A stretch of 64,000 nucleotides of DNA from Forficula auricularia (GCA_024734495.1 JALMQS010000085.1:11085044-11149043); one strand, 5' to 3'. Positions 1 through 11,463 are shown, counted from the stretch's first letter. Notes: generated by a model from the sequence alone, not told the origin. Numbers and translations: made by a program.

Positions 1-333
1 GAAAGACAGGATTTTGTTATCACTGTTGCATAGAAAGTTAGGACTGATGAAAATTTTTGCTAAGGCTTTGGATAAACACGTTGAGGGAATTGGGTACTTG
101 AGAAAAACATTTTCTAAACTCACTGATAGTAAGTTAAAAGAAGGCATATTTTTATTGGGCCGCAATCCGTGAGAGTATCAGACAAGTTTGCAGTAATTTT
201 TTTGGAACTGTATTAGCTGAAAACTACAAGGAACTTGTTAAAAACTTGTTGAAGTGTTATCAGTTCATGAGGTGGAATATGACCTTGGAAATTCAAATTT
301 TACATTCGCATTTGGACTTTTTCCCCCTTAACT
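1..333 (+). pseudogene. Broken copy of a repetitive, uncharacterised insect protein (transposon-associated)
   Basis: Frame 2 reads a protein-like stretch (HRKLGLMKIFAKALDK, then YLRKTFSKL and KLKEGIF) up to about position 171. After one frame change the reading resumes (NFFGTVLAENYKELVKNLLK, ending LHSHLDFFPLN and a stop at 333). I recognise this pattern from a recurrent unnamed protein family in arthropod genomes whose copies continue past 'LHSHLDFFPEN'. Its repetitive nature suggests a mobile element, but I do not know the enzyme class. The 5' part lies outside the window. The frameshift and early stop make it a dead copy. Confidence 0.5.
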
Positions 334-570
334 AAGACCAAAACCAAGACCAAGACTAGAAATATTTGAACAACAACAAGAACAAGACCGATACCAAGCC
401 TACCACAGTCTGGGTCTTGGTCTTGCTTTTCTCATCACTATTCACGAGTGGCTCGCGAACGATTCAGTTCGTAAATATATACACACCTTTTTAAGTTAAT
501 TGTTAGTATGAAAAATACCAAGACTGTTACATCGATGATTATCCCAGGAAAAATTATTTTAAATACTTAC
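334..570. repeat. Intron 4 of transporter copy 1, with CAAGAC-rich stretch
   Basis: No gene seen. At about 340-420 there is a low-complexity run built from CCAAGAC/AACAAGA words, followed by a self-complementary 'CCAAGAC...GTCTTGG' arrangement. The same stretch recurs at about 16107-16250 in the corresponding intron of copy 2, so it was part of the ancestral gene. Confidence 0.6.
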
Positions 571-680
571 CGCCTAGTAACATGTATATTATAATATGAA
601 GAGGCCCAAAGAATGCATTTTTAATGGGTTCCCGTAAAAAGAATATCACCATCATTATTCCTATATTCTTCAAAAGATAT
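571..680 (-). CDS. Transporter copy 1, exon 4
   Basis: 110 nt between acceptor TTTTTACAG and donor GTAAGTATT. It encodes YLLKNIGIMMVIFFLREPIK then NAFFGPLHIIIYMLLGG, the helix 7 region. The paralogue at 16346-16455 has identical boundaries. Confidence 0.75.
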
Positions 681-3600
681 CTGTAAAAATCAATTCCAAT
701 TTATTAAAATAACGACTTTCTATAGTCTACATGGGATTAAACTTTTCTACAGAAACAAGCAAACAGACAGAGAGAGGAACCATTTAAAATATAAATCGAA
801 AGAAAACCCGTGAGAATGTCAACTACTGAATGCGATGTGTTATGAATGATTTTTATATAGAATAATAAAAAGTTTGAATTACCTCATTGAGCATCGAACT
901 CCAGTGATTAAAAGAAATCCGAACCACTGACTTTTCCTCCAAGACAAACAAATATGACATAATACTCATATATGTCACACTATTCATGAGAAATATTTAA
1001 TTCAAACATTTAATCGTTCTTCATAAAATTTCTAGGCATAAGGATATAGGCATAACTTATAATATAAATATAGGAATAGCGAGAGTTTCGAATTTTCAAT
1101 TTCTTCAAAAGTCAATGACCGAATGGCCGAATGGTTCGCCTCGGATATCAACGACCTTCTAAACTTGCCCTCCAACCCGATACATTGTTACGCAGATGAC
1201 AGCACCCTACATAACGCCGCTGCATCCCCCAAAAACAGTGCGGAAATTGCCTCTTCAATTAATTTAGACTTATGCAGACTTAAAAACTGGGGATCCCAAA
1301 ACTTAGTTAAATTCAATTCAGTAAAAACTCAGTGTTGCCTTATTTCTAGGCCCCTCGATAGAAGCCCCCCAAACATATCATTCGATTCTAGCTCACTGAA
1401 ATTCAGTGATAAAATTACTATGGTAGGCGTCACTCTAGAGTCTAACCTTTCTTGGAATGACCTTATCTTAACCAATGCTAATACTGCAGCACGCAAGCTT
1501 GGTCTCCTATTTGGGTCTAGACGCTATTATACTCCCAGTCAACTTCTTACACTGTATAAGGCTCAAATTCGTCCATGTTCCGAATATGGCTCTCATCTGT
1601 GGAGAGGGGCCTCCAAGCTTGCCCCACTGGATGGAATTCAGAAACGAGCAATTAAACTAATAGGAGACCCAGCCCTAACAAACCCACTCGACTCCCTGGC
1701 ACACCGAAGAACCGTTTCTGCCCTTTCCCTGTACTACATATACCATCATAGTGTCTGTTCAGTAGAGCTGAAATCAATTATCCCCCCTAGAGCACTATTT
1801 GCTAGAAACACGCGGTTTTCGAAAGCAATGCTGTCAAATTGGATAAAAGCCGAACCAACACTTTCGCCAACTCTTTTATCTCTATGATCTCCGAGATTGG
1901 AACTCGCTCCCAGCCACCGTCTTCTCCGGGACTTATAACCTTCAGCTGTATAAGACCCGTATCCACAAATACCTTCGATCCCTACCCAGCCCATAAAAAC
2001 CCCTCTTCTTCTTCTTTTCACGATGGAGGGGCCAACCCAGGCCTTTAGGGGATGTACGTTTTTTGTGTATCTCCTTCTCACAACAATATCATTAAAAAAA
2101 AAGATGCGCATTAAAGCATTACTTTAAAGGAATTTCTTTATATTTTAAAATCCCATTGATAAAGGGAGAAATTCTCCCGAAACTTTTTGAATAAGCGATA
2201 AAACGTGTTTTCTAAAAGATTTTTATTTGTTTATATAGTTAAAAATATCGATTTACTAGAACATTCTTACCTTTTAGATTTAATCAGTGTAATTAATCCA
2301 ATTTGAGATTTCTCTTCTTGGCCATCCAACATCTCTTTGATAAGATTTAATTCGTTCTCAATATCCACCCCTTTCCCTCTCAATTTCTCAAGGGATTGTC
2401 GTGCTTTGGGCTCCTCTCCGTTTGCTAAAAGCCAAACCGGCGAATGGGGTAACAGAAAAGTACTAGCACTAACAGCAAGCGAGAAGAGAGAAAAGAAAAA
2501 TAGTGTCGAAACATATTTTTCATCATTTGAATCTAATAACTTCCAGTACGGAAGTCTTATTTGTAAGCTCCAGTAAGCACAGGATATTAAACAAATCATT
2601 TTCCCACGATCTTTCTCTTCCACTATCTCGGCTACGTAAATTGGCGTAATACAAAATAGAAATAGGCATAGGCCTAAAATGAATTCCGTAATGATAGTTC
2701 CAATAAACTACAAAAGAAATACAGATCATTAAATAGTCTACTATTCTAATTTATAGTAAGCAATGGATTGTAGATGTAGATAATACTCTTACCAAATGAT
2801 TACCTCCGAAGAGAACTATCCAATATAATAATTTTAATGACGAAAATAAGATGATCAAATTCTTAGCAGAGACATTTCTTGTAAGTACACTAAGTGGTAC
2901 GGCAGTTATTATAAATGTCAGATGAGCTACTATCATCAGGACGTAAAAATTGTCGTAATGAAAAAAAGTTTCAGGAAAAGTCCGAGCGTCAGCCAAACCC
3001 ATATCGAAGAAGTTGAGACATACTGAAAAAAATTCGGATTATTATTTTGTAATCATTCAGTATAATATTTCTAAAAGATAAATAAATATAAATAGTCATT
3101 TCAAGCAAAAACATTTATTTTGTCTTTACAAATAACTTCAACGATTATTAGTTTCTATTTGTCTAGGCAAAAAGCTTTTGTCTAAGACAAACTATTTACA
3201 AAATCATTTTTGTCAAAGAGTCTAATATTAATCAACTAGAACCAAAGAAGTTTTTTTTTTTTGGCTTTTCGGCCTTTCTAACCATAAGCCAATTTACGAT
3301 ACTATATATTTTTTAAATTTTGTCTCTACCCCGGGGGTCAGATTTTAGCCGAATGCCTCGAGTCGGATTCGAACCCGGGTCCTCTTGGTTAGCAGGATGA
3401 TATGCTACCGCTCAGATTTTTTGGTTTATTCTCGTTTTCCAGTATTCTATTTGGATGTCTTTTTATTTAAATACTATTTATACAAATAAATATGTTCAAC
3501 AAATACTTTTGAATTTTTTTTTAGCTTTTCGCCCTTTCTAGAAATCATGCAATTTGCGATACTATTATATTTTTAAATTTTGTTTTCTATCTAGGGATCA

Positions 3601-6202
3601 GATTTTAGCCCTTATGAATTTTAAACTGAGCAACTTAATAAATAATTGTTCAGTCATCCTCATTGATTTTTTTTCATATCATATTATAAATAAACAATCC
3701 CAAAAAATTAAAAATTTCCTGAAGGAATTGAATCATCTGTCATTTATATTATTTATTCATGTTTTAAAATATTTACTAACACATGCTGTTGTGCAAATTG
3801 TGGCAGGGCGTCGACATCACTGGATCATATTTAAATTAAGTAAAAAGTTAAAAATACAAAATAAAAAAAAGAATATATATAATTATATATGTACATACCT
3901 ATATAAAACACATTTTATATAACATCATTTTATTTCAAAATGCTCTAATAAGCAGAAAATAAATTATTTTCAGTACTCAAAAAAAATTTGTTTTCTCACA
4001 TGACTAAATTGAATGCATTAGCTCTTATTTTTATTATATTTCATGTTAAACGCGCTCATGGTTTTATTTTTAGTCATGTGAGTAATCAAATTTTTAGAGT
4101 GCTCAAGAAAAGTTTTTTTAAATAAAAGCTTGTCGCCACCCTTGAATTTTTATTTTGACTCCTCACCTTTGAGGCTACAGAGCTAGTTTCTCAAGAACTT
4201 AGCGTGAATTGCGGTGTAAGATAGCGCTATTGCATATGCATTTTTCTGTTCACAATAGGTTATTGTGAAGGCAGGTACTATATTCATGTACCATTGGGCT
4301 ATTTTGTACGTTAATTCACGTCAAATGTTTGTGAACCTATATAGCTTAATGAAAAATTGCATCCCACTTTTTTCCCTTTCTAACTTTGCAACCCTAAACA
4401 GTGAATATTATTTTAATTGAAAAGATTCACCATTAATTATAGTAAAGGCAGCTGGTCATTATTAAATGATTAAAATAATTTCTATAAAAATATTTCATCA
4501 AATAAAATGAGAAAATTTTTATCTTTTTCCATTAACAAATGTATTCTTAAAGATTCTAGGCTATATATAATTTCATGCTGCGACCCTGAGGTATCCCTTT
4601 TCGGTCCCTTCTAGCCTCCTTCTTCTTTGGTAGCCAAGACTGTTTTTAACCGACTTCAAAAAAGGCGAAGATTCTCAATTCGACTGAATTTTTTTTTTGT
4701 TTAGTGTCTATGTTACTTGAATTCTTTGCCAATTATGAACCGACTTTGATGATTTTTTTGCATTGGGTTCAGTATAGTTTCCGATTGGTACCATATTAAT
4801 TTGGTCAAGTTCTGATGATATGATCATTGACAAAATAGCGGAAATCTCCAATTCATATGAGCAAATAATCAAAACTATAATAAAAAATCTTCTATAAAAA
4901 AACCAACCTTATATCGTTCATTTAAAACCCTCCAACGTTTCGAGACAATTCCTCTATTTATGAATTAAATTTATTATCATTTTTTGATTCATTTGCACGA
5001 ATCTTTCTCTTACGAGATGCACGCAAGGTATTATCTTAAGTCTCACTTTTGTCAAAATCACTAAAAAGAGAAAAATAAAAAAATTTTTAGAAAATAAACT
5101 GACTTCAAACAAATTAAATGCAACAAATAAAATAATACAACTCAAAAATCAAATAAAATGCACTAAAAGGTATAAAATAATTATCTAATTTAGTTACAAC
5201 TAAACTACGAAATTTTAAATAAAGTCACTTTTTGAAGTCGCTGCTAAACAAACTATATAAGCGAGCTTACGCGATGTTATCTTCATTACCTGCCAAGATC
5301 CGCCGCCTAAGATCCGCCGAGTGATTCATAAAAGGTATATGTTTGGCACCGACTTCAAAAAGTGATTTCATGTAAAAATTTCGTCGATAAGTTGTAATTA
5401 AATTAGATAATTATTTTATACCTTTTAGTGCATTTTAGGTATTTGAATTTTGAGTTGTATTAATTTATTTGTTTCATTTAGCTAATTTTTTTGAAGTGCG
5501 TTTATTTTTTTGTACACTCAAATTCTTTTCTTTTAAATGAAATTATATAAAAATTGTTAAATTCTGCAACTCTTCTCAAAATCTATATAGGGACAATATA
5601 GTTCCTATATAGTTTGAAACATTGTGCTACTAGGAAAGCTTTTCCCTATAAAAATAAAAAATTAAATTTATTTTCAAAAAGCTATTAAAATTGACTAGAC
5701 GAGTAGGTGATAAAATTGATAAAATATTTTTCTCTCTTCATGTAAACACAAAAATTTTAATTTTTTCTTAATAAATATGCAACAGAGTTGTCCTTCAGTC
5801 AACTAATTTTTGTTAATATTTTTGGTTTCATTTCAATTTTTAATAGGTACGTACATTTGGCTTAATATAGATAGATAAATATTTTCGGTTTATTTTGTTT
5901 TATTTGGTGGGGAGAGTGGTTAGAGATGGGGGAGGAGAGAGCAGGAGAGGAGTCCCGGGGTTGGGGAGACGGTCGGTTGGATGGAGAGTGTTTTTAGATG
6001 GAGTGGGAGAGAGGGTTCAGGGGGTGGAGGAGGGAGTCCAGGGGCTAGGAAAAGGGCCGCCGTAGGCGGACCTTGCAGCTAGTTTATTTACAAAGCACAA
6101 TTAATTAAATATCTTTTGAAAAACCACTGACTCACATAATAATACGTAGAAGTAGATTCGTCTCGGAATAAATTTCTCGCAACATTTCTTGAAGCTGTTC
6201 AT
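571..6202 (-). CDS. MFS sugar-transporter-like gene, copy 1 (exons 1-4; last exon outside window)
   Basis: Predicted multi-pass membrane transporter of the sugar-porter family (major facilitator superfamily), the family of insect facilitated trehalose/glucose transporters. I assembled four coding exons on the minus strand: 6136-6202, 2793-3022, 2271-2707 and 571-680. All junctions are GT-AG and all phases agree (1,0,2,1). The ATG at 6202 is the first after an in-frame TGA about 11 codons upstream. Family traits: hydrophobic segments, an 'MPIYVAE-like' helix (here TPIYVAEI) followed by EEKDRG, and SPVWLL after helix 6. Oddities: the canonical PESP reads PHSP, and the usual D-R-x-G-R-R loop after helix 2 reads LTRNVSAKN, so key motifs are eroded. 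No stop or frameshift occurs in the four exons. Exon 5 should lie left of base 1. It is a tandem paralogue of the gene at 14543-23761. Substrate cannot be inferred. Confidence 0.75.
1110..2101 (+). pseudogene. Jockey/CR1-like non-LTR retrotransposon remnant (RT C-terminal half)
   Basis: Reverse-transcriptase fragment inserted in the intron between exons 4 and 3 of transporter copy 1, antisense to the gene. The frame from 1123 contains the catalytic CYADDSTLH box, then RLKNWGSQNLVKFN, the connection region (YYTPSQLLTLYKAQIRP) and the C-terminal tail LDGIQKRAIKLIG. It breaks at about 1885. The tail continues in a second frame (NTFANSFIS) and a third (DWNSLPATVFSGTYN to a stop near 1998). A 3' UTR ends with AATATCATT plus an A-run at 2101. 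Copy 2 lacks this insertion. EN and most of RT are missing: a 5'-truncated, frameshifted, dead copy. Related pieces lie at 15150, 32150 and 50172-50700. Confidence 0.8.
2271..2707 (-). CDS. Transporter copy 1, exon 3
   Basis: 437 nt, acceptor after TTTTGTAG and donor GTAAGAATG. It covers helices 4-6 and the central cytoplasmic loop: EFILGLCLFLF, PIYVAEIVEEKDRGKM, the helix ending LPHSPVWLL, and a charged segment with KARQSLEKLRGKGVDIENEL. Compared with copy 2 it carries about a dozen amino-acid changes, including PHSP for PDSP. Confidence 0.8.
2793..3022 (-). CDS. Transporter copy 1, exon 2
   Basis: 230 nt between a TTTTTTTCAG-type acceptor and a GTAAGAG donor. It encodes helices 1-3 of the MFS fold (CLNFFDMGLADARTFPETFF, then VLMIVAHLTFIITAVPL, then the cytoplasmic loop LTRNVSAKN). 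The encoded peptide is identical to that of exon 2 in copy 2. Confidence 0.8.
3250..3420 (-). mobile_element. tRNA-derived SINE
   Basis: Read on the minus strand, a tRNA-like head at about 3418-3340 has a B-box (GGTTCGAATCC) and an upstream GAGCGGTAGC A-box-like stretch, followed by a body and an A-tail seen as the T-run at 3251-3262. This is the layout of a pol III-transcribed SINE. A truncated relative lies at 3513-3620. Confidence 0.6.
3513..3620 (-). mobile_element. Truncated copy of the same SINE
   Basis: Shares with the element at 3250-3420 the tail (T-run, AGCTTTTCGCCCTTTCTA), the middle (TTTGCGATACTAT) and GATCAGATTTTAGCC, but stops before the tRNA-like head. It is a 5'-truncated copy in the same orientation about 170 bp away. 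Confidence 0.55.
3969..4115. mobile_element. Short inverted-repeat element (MITE-like)
   Basis: About 40-bp imperfect inverted ends: the left reads TACTCAAAAAAAATTTG then CTCACATGACTAAA, and the right reads TTTAGTCATGTGAG then AATTTTTAGAGTGCTCAAG. No coding potential. It lies in intron 1 of transporter copy 1. Confidence 0.5.
4648..5510. mobile_element. 'CCGACTTC' foldback element, locus 1
   Basis: Begins AACCGACTTCAAAAAAGG and is followed by the family's T-run and TTTGGTCAAGTTCTGATGATA block. From about 5150 it forms a palindrome centred near 5290: AAAAGGTATAAAATAATTATC and ACTTTTTGAAGTC are mirrored by GACTTCAAAAAGTGATTTC and GATAATTATTTTATACC. Two other loci (26654-27388, 30044-31533) share this architecture. 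The family is non-coding. This copy is absent from the corresponding intron of transporter copy 2, so it arrived after the duplication or was lost there. Confidence 0.6.
5868..6085 (-). repeat. 'TAGCTGC' repeat with pyrimidine-rich block, copy 1
   Basis: Read on the minus strand it starts TAAACTAGCTGCAAGG and continues as an unusually GC- and pyrimidine-rich stretch (CCCCTGAACCC, CTCTCCATCC words). It lies about 50 bp inside intron 1, next to exon 1. The paralogous block at 23388-23643 holds the same repeat, so it was present before the duplication. A related start sequence occurs at 13540 and 44795. Confidence 0.5.
6136..6202 (-). CDS. Transporter copy 1, exon 1 (22 codons, start ATG)
   Basis: Starts with ATG at 6202-6200 and reads MNSFKKCCEKFIPRR then IYFYVLL, a short cytoplasmic basic N-terminus running into helix 1. 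It ends in phase 1 at a GTGAGT donor (6130-6135). Joined to exon 2 it gives LLLCLNFFDMGL without a frame problem. The paralogous exon at 23695-23761 has the same length, donor and frame, which is the main support for this very small exon. Confidence 0.72.
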
Positions 6203-7600
6203 TTTCACCAGCCAACTAACAATGTTTCGAATACTCCTAAGTCAACATGAAGTCACTTCAGCCATCAAGTGAAGATAGATGCATCTATATATAGTCTAGT
6301 TTCATCAACTTTATATTCTTGATATTTTTTAAGATTATCTATAGTCAATCATTATTCATTATCCTGATCAAAACATTCGTATATATGCCTCAACGATGTG
6401 CACACATTGCAGTTTGTTTGTTTGTTTTTGTCTTTTCTATTTTTTTCTTTCTTTGTCTCAACTGTTGCAGTAAGAAAGCCCGAGGGAGAATGAGAGATCT
6501 GCTATTTGCATCCCAGTACGCCTCAATTTCTCATTTAGTTAATAGAGTGAGCAAAAGGATGCGCAGTGACACAGTTTAATTTAGATTTGACCTCGTGTCG
6601 TGACTAATCCAATGCTTTTTATTTTGAATAAATTAATTAAATATTTTCCTCTAATTTTATAATAGCGATAAAAAGTAATCAAATAACTTGTTTTTTTCCA
6701 ATTACTTTTTCTAAAATTAAAATATTTAATCTTTTATTTCAAAGATTATTTATTATTCATGTACAGCGATTTAACGCTTTAATTTGATTTTCCTATTTCT
6801 AGTCCCTCGCCTTTTTTAAAATTAAACTTAATTCTTTTGTGTAACGGTTAGCACTTTGGTAAGGAATAAAATAAATTATTTATTTTATAATTTTTTAATT
6901 TAATTTTGCAAAGAATAAATGAAAGAAAAATTTATGATATTTAACAAATTGGCTTTGGGTGGGGAAATATGGATACAAAACAAAATATTATATAAATGAC
7001 CAAGAATTCAGCTCTGGCCATCTGAATGTCAGCGGATTGAACAAAAATTGAGAGAGAAGTTATTTTTACAATTGACTGAATCTATACATGAATACAAAGA
7101 AATAAAAAAATTAAAATATAAAAAATATTGGCAAATTTGAAGGAGTGAATAGGAAATGATTCCTATCTTTTAAGATTTGACACAGTGGGTTCCAAAAAGA
7201 GACGAAATACGTGGCTTCAGAAGCGATGGAACCCATTTAGAAACAATAATCCACACAGTCATGAGTTCACATAAGCCAAAAAAAGAACCAAATAGCTGGG
7301 ATGAAGAGATTCGACCCTGCGTTGCATTCGACGACAAGATGTCTGTCTGAACCCACTTTACGTATATTGCAAGTTGCAAGTCAAGGCTGCCGGCTGAATG
7401 AATTGCTTGCTGACCGTCTCTCGCCTCACAAGATAGCTGCCTTCGCAGGGAGTGGCCGCAGGAACACCAACCTAAAAAGAGAAATCCTCTCCATGCACCA
7501 GGAATTTCCCTGAATGCACAAAGAATGTATGAAACGGAGCAAAACGGCGAGAAGCAGAAAGAGAATAGAAACATAGGGTTTGAATTTTTATAATATTACA
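6203..7600 (-). promoter_or_regulatory. Conserved 5' flank of transporter copy 1 (UTR/promoter candidate)
   Basis: No coding exon recognised. The block matches 23762-25120 upstream of copy 2 along most of its length, including two GC-richer islands: about 6440-6600 (AAAAGGATGCGCAGTGACAC) and about 7190-7540 (GACGACAAGATGTCTGTCTG, CTTTACGTATATTGCAAGT). Short indels between copies break every long frame, so selection on protein is unlikely. Position directly upstream of the start codon suggests 5' UTR exon(s) and promoter. The transcription start is not determinable here. Confidence 0.45.
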
Positions 7601-7613
7601 AATTAATATGATA

Positions 7614-7806
7614 ATTGGCGTGGTTAGTGAGTTTTCCTAACGAGGGCAGCCGGACAGCTGATTAGCCATCACAAGGTTTCAATTTCGGTAATCCGATTAG
7701 AGATCAAATAACATTTTAGTAGAAGTGACAAATTTTGGATGTAACGAAATAATTTAATGAGAAATACATAAATGATGCCTCGTAATAATGGAGTTTAGAT
7801 TTTTCT
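7614..7806. repeat. 'TTGGCGTAGTTAGG' repeat, copy 1
   Basis: Starts ATTGGCGTGGTTAG and contains AGCTGATTAGCCATCA, AAGGTTTCAATTTCGGTAAT and a TAATGGAGTTT end. Copies at 25166-25420 and 49133-49356 share these blocks. The 25-kb copy keeps the far terminus CCTAACTACGCCCAT, an inverted match to the start. Non-coding. It lies at the right-hand limit of the duplicated transporter block. Confidence 0.5.
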
Positions 7807-10379
7807 AAGGGCTGAGGGGGAGAGCTAGGGGAACAAGGCTAGAGGATTTAGTTCTATTTTTAAAATAAAAATAATCAAACATCTCCCCCACCCCAAAAAA
7901 AGAAAATTCTAATTACATCCCTTTTTTTATCAATCTCCTGTATATAGATTATATTTCATCTAGTTAATAAAATCATGTAGAAATCCCGCTTTGGGGTCCT
8001 TCTACAGGGCCTTTTAATGAGATTAAAAAATATTTATACAACATGTATATTTTACTTAATGAGATTTTTACAGAGATATCTTCCAATTCATGATAAGAAA
8101 AATATTTCTTATTTTCGACCCACAAAAATTCGACCTCCCTTCTTCCAAATAATCATTCTAAAAATACATCTTGTAAATTTCAAGTTTGTATCTTCTTTAT
8201 TTTACGAACTAGAATGCTCTGACAGCCATAGCATTTCCTTGTACTTTTGTATGGACCCTAAAAACTCTCTGAAGCCTAAATCAGCCCTCAGTCTGATGAT
8301 GAACTTCACACGCATTTTAACTCCAGAACTAGGTGTAGAAATGCCGTTTATTGTCATGCGATTATCATATTTAAATGGTAACCTAGGAAACAGACGAAAC
8401 TTCTCTCATGATAATTATAAATAGGTCAGGAAATATTTTGTCTTACATATCTTTTTTATCATGATTCCGTAGTCTCTCTTTCTGATTGTCTATGTAGAAA
8501 AAAATTTATTATTCCTATATAATTCTGACTTATTAGAAAGACGCCAGCGCCGCCTGGTGGGTTGTTAGTTAAAAATATGTCTAGGACGTTTAGAGTTTCT
8601 GGTTGCAACGGCAGGCGTTTAAAATTTAATCTTTTTTCTTTTTCTGTAAAATCATTTTAATAGTGACATTTCATTATTAAGTTTGTGTTTTAAATTCCAT
8701 TATTTAAATTGGTTTGAGTTTAATTTCCTAATCGAATTTTAATTTCAATCTACTAAGCCATATTTTTTATTATTCTTGATATCTCGTCTTTCTATAGAAT
8801 AGAATAATCAGCCAATTTCCTATGCTTTTATTTTTAGTCATTTTTTGAATAATGCTTTTGAAACAAAAGAGTGTTATTTACAAAATGTTTTTTATATAGT
8901 AATATATTTTTGCTTTTTATTACTTAATAGATTTTATTTACATAAAATCATTGATAGCTAACAGGTGTTTTATATTCTTTCTGCACATTTTCGTAAAAAT
9001 TATTACATATAATAGTATAAGAAACTTTTTAAGGAGAATCAATTTTCCTGTGAAAGTTGGAACAATTTTGCTTACACAGCCCTTGTCAATTAATTGTAAT
9101 TAATTTGACGATACTCAACTTTCACTTCTTCATCTCTCTATTGCCATCCATTCATAGATTCCTTATTCTAAACTTTACTTCAGCTTGTTTGTACTTTATA
9201 TTAGAAAGTTTCTCGTTATGTGTACATATATATTTACGGCTAACAAGTGACAACTGGAAACAAGAACAAACTAAGATAGAAGTGGGAAAACATATGCACC
9301 CCATAGATACTCCCATAGAATATACAAATATTAAATTTATGATTACCTCGTTGAAGCTACCTATGATTGCTAGCTATGTATGTATATATTATGGGCACTG
9401 GCGGATACAAAAATTCTGCCGGACCTTAAAATTATCCTATACTTTGCTGCTATAAGGCTTTAGTGAGTTGACCACAGTCCTCCTCCCCCAAAAACAAAAA
9501 AAAACTAATAATTCCTTCAATGACTTTTAAAACTTAAGGCACTGATTACGACATATAATATTTTCTTTTCTCAAAATGAATTGAAAGAAAAAAAAATGAA
9601 AACTCTTTCGGCAAATTTTGCTGATGGTCAAGAAAGAAATGAATTATCACTAGCGAAAACTGTTCTACTAATAAATTTAAATTTAATAGTTTCAAAAATT
9701 TACTGTTATTTACTAAACACTTTGTTATACTTAATTGCTAATTTTTGGATAATTTATTATTAAATTTAGCTTTTGTTTTTCAAATATGTATTTTCAATGT
9801 AATAGGTGGATTATTTCATTTTTCAATTAATATACATAGTTATGTTATATTTATATAAATTTTTATTTCTTCTGCAATATATAGAGTCGTTGCACAATCA
9901 TGATTTGTATTTTTAATTGAAAACGTTATCCTGGCGAAGAAATTAACCTTAGAAACAGACTGAATGATATAATATATTATTAGATATATATTATCCTTAA
10001 ATCCACACTTTTATTCTCAATTAATTTATTGAATTATTTAGAGAATTTATTTATCTTAAAGCTAACGGACTTAGTGTGTTGAAACCATCCTATTTCACAG
10101 ATTTTCCAAATCATGTTAAGATGTGTTGCAAGTAGTCCGTCAATTCGATCAGTGCTGTGTTAAAGAGGTTACTGGAATCAACAATCTTTTGGTTTCAAAG
10201 GAGTTGAAGAACTTAATTTATGAACAAATGAACACATGTTAAGTTAAAAATAGCTAAAATGTATGAAAATCTTATTAAAGAAATTAATTTTTTAACCATA
10301 TGCATAACATCTTCGATTTTTCAAAACATCATCTGTTGGATATTTATCAAAACAAAAGTAATATATATATATATATATA
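7807..10379. other. AT-rich stretch, no gene recognised
   Basis: Reading frames here (for example 8017-8424 and 9057-9455) match no family I know and show neither splice sites in a convincing arrangement nor conserved motifs. A (TA)n microsatellite lies at about 10360-10382. Confidence 0.5.
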
Positions 10380-10429
10380 TATGTCATTAGAGGTTTTTCG
10401 GGTTTCTCCGCGTGGGTTTGAGAGTTTTA

Positions 10430-10470
10430 CTCGACGTTTCGGCTCTCCTTTTGGAGCCATTTTCAAGAGA
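10430..10470 (-). ncRNA. Hammerhead-ribozyme-like motif, degenerate core
   Basis: On the minus strand: CUC, then UUGAAAA, U, stem II (GGCUCC, loop AAAA, GGAGAGCC with slip), then GAA, the palindrome ACGU, C and GAG. Stem I can pair CUC/GAG. The first core box deviates from CUGANGA (UUGAAAA), so activity is doubtful. It sits in a GC-richer island (10380-10690) resembling the LTR-like part of a Penelope-like element. No Penelope coding sequence is visible nearby. Confidence 0.4.
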
Positions 10471-10699
10471 GGGGGTGGGTGGTCTACGTGGTCTTAACCT
10501 TGTAGTCCAAGGTTCGTTTTGGAGGGTATCTTCCGAGTGAATTTCTTCAGTCGGAAGGTTGGGTAGATTCGGATATTTAGGAAGTTTCGAGTATTTTGTG
10601 GTTGAAGGTGTATTACTTACATTATGGTGGCTGACGTCTCGGTTGTTGCTGTCTTGAGAATGTTGTGCACTACACTCGTATCGATACCTATCCTATATA

Positions 10700-11463
10700 T
10701 ATAAACAAAAGAGAGCATAACACGTTCTTCCACCGAAAAATAACCTTTTTAAAAGAAAAATGTATCATATTAACAGCTTCATCTACTTTAGCTCTTTAAT
10801 TCCAACAGCTACCCCCTTAAAGATTATAAATAAGTATAAACAAAATCAGAAGCGGTTTGGTGTGATTTCTTAGCAACTCAGCACTAAACAAATCTGGGCT
10901 AAATTTAAATAAAGTTATAAACATACTTGTATTAAATTTTATTTTTTGTTATTTAAGCGTTATTAAGAAAATAATAAAGCTTTTTCTTTTTTCAATCTTT
11001 TATTAAATACAATATAGTTTAAAATAATGTATTTCTATACATATAAATAAATGTTCTTATCCAATGTAAAATAGATAAAAAAACTTAATTATTTATAAAA
11101 CACCCTATGTTCCATCAAACTTGTGTCTTAACATTAGTACAATATTTTTAATATCACTTTAAAAAATTGAACAAATTACATTTAATTAATTCTTTCTTGA
11201 GTTTATTGTCTATTCATTATAAAAATCACTTTAAAACTCTACATTTTTATTTTGCTATACGTTAGATTTGTCAAATCTAATAAAAATCCCAAATTCTTGC
11301 AAATCTTCTCGTTTCAAGAGTCCAAAAAGGGGTTTTGTCTATTCTTATTTAGAGACAACTTTTGTGTGGACACTTAGCTCAACAACCAATAATAATTTAA
11401 AGACGAAGTTTCCTATTATGTAGTTTTATATTTAGATTAAGGTCTGATTAGATTTTATTTATA
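10700..11463. other. AT-rich stretch, nothing recognised
   Basis: No reading frame, RNA gene or repeat that I can support between the GC-richer island ending about 10700 and the inverted-repeat element starting at 11464. Confidence 0.5.

Noticed and set aside
7170..7574. Minus-strand open frame of 134 codons upstream of transporter copy 1
   Set aside because: The paralogous region upstream of copy 2 keeps the DNA similarity but not the frame (only 76 codons and shifted), so protein selection is unlikely.
8017..8424. Open frame of 135 codons, and similar frames at 9057-9455 and 3554-3922
   Set aside because: Composition follows the AT-rich background, there are no motifs, and the frames lie in or near introns and repeats; treated as chance.
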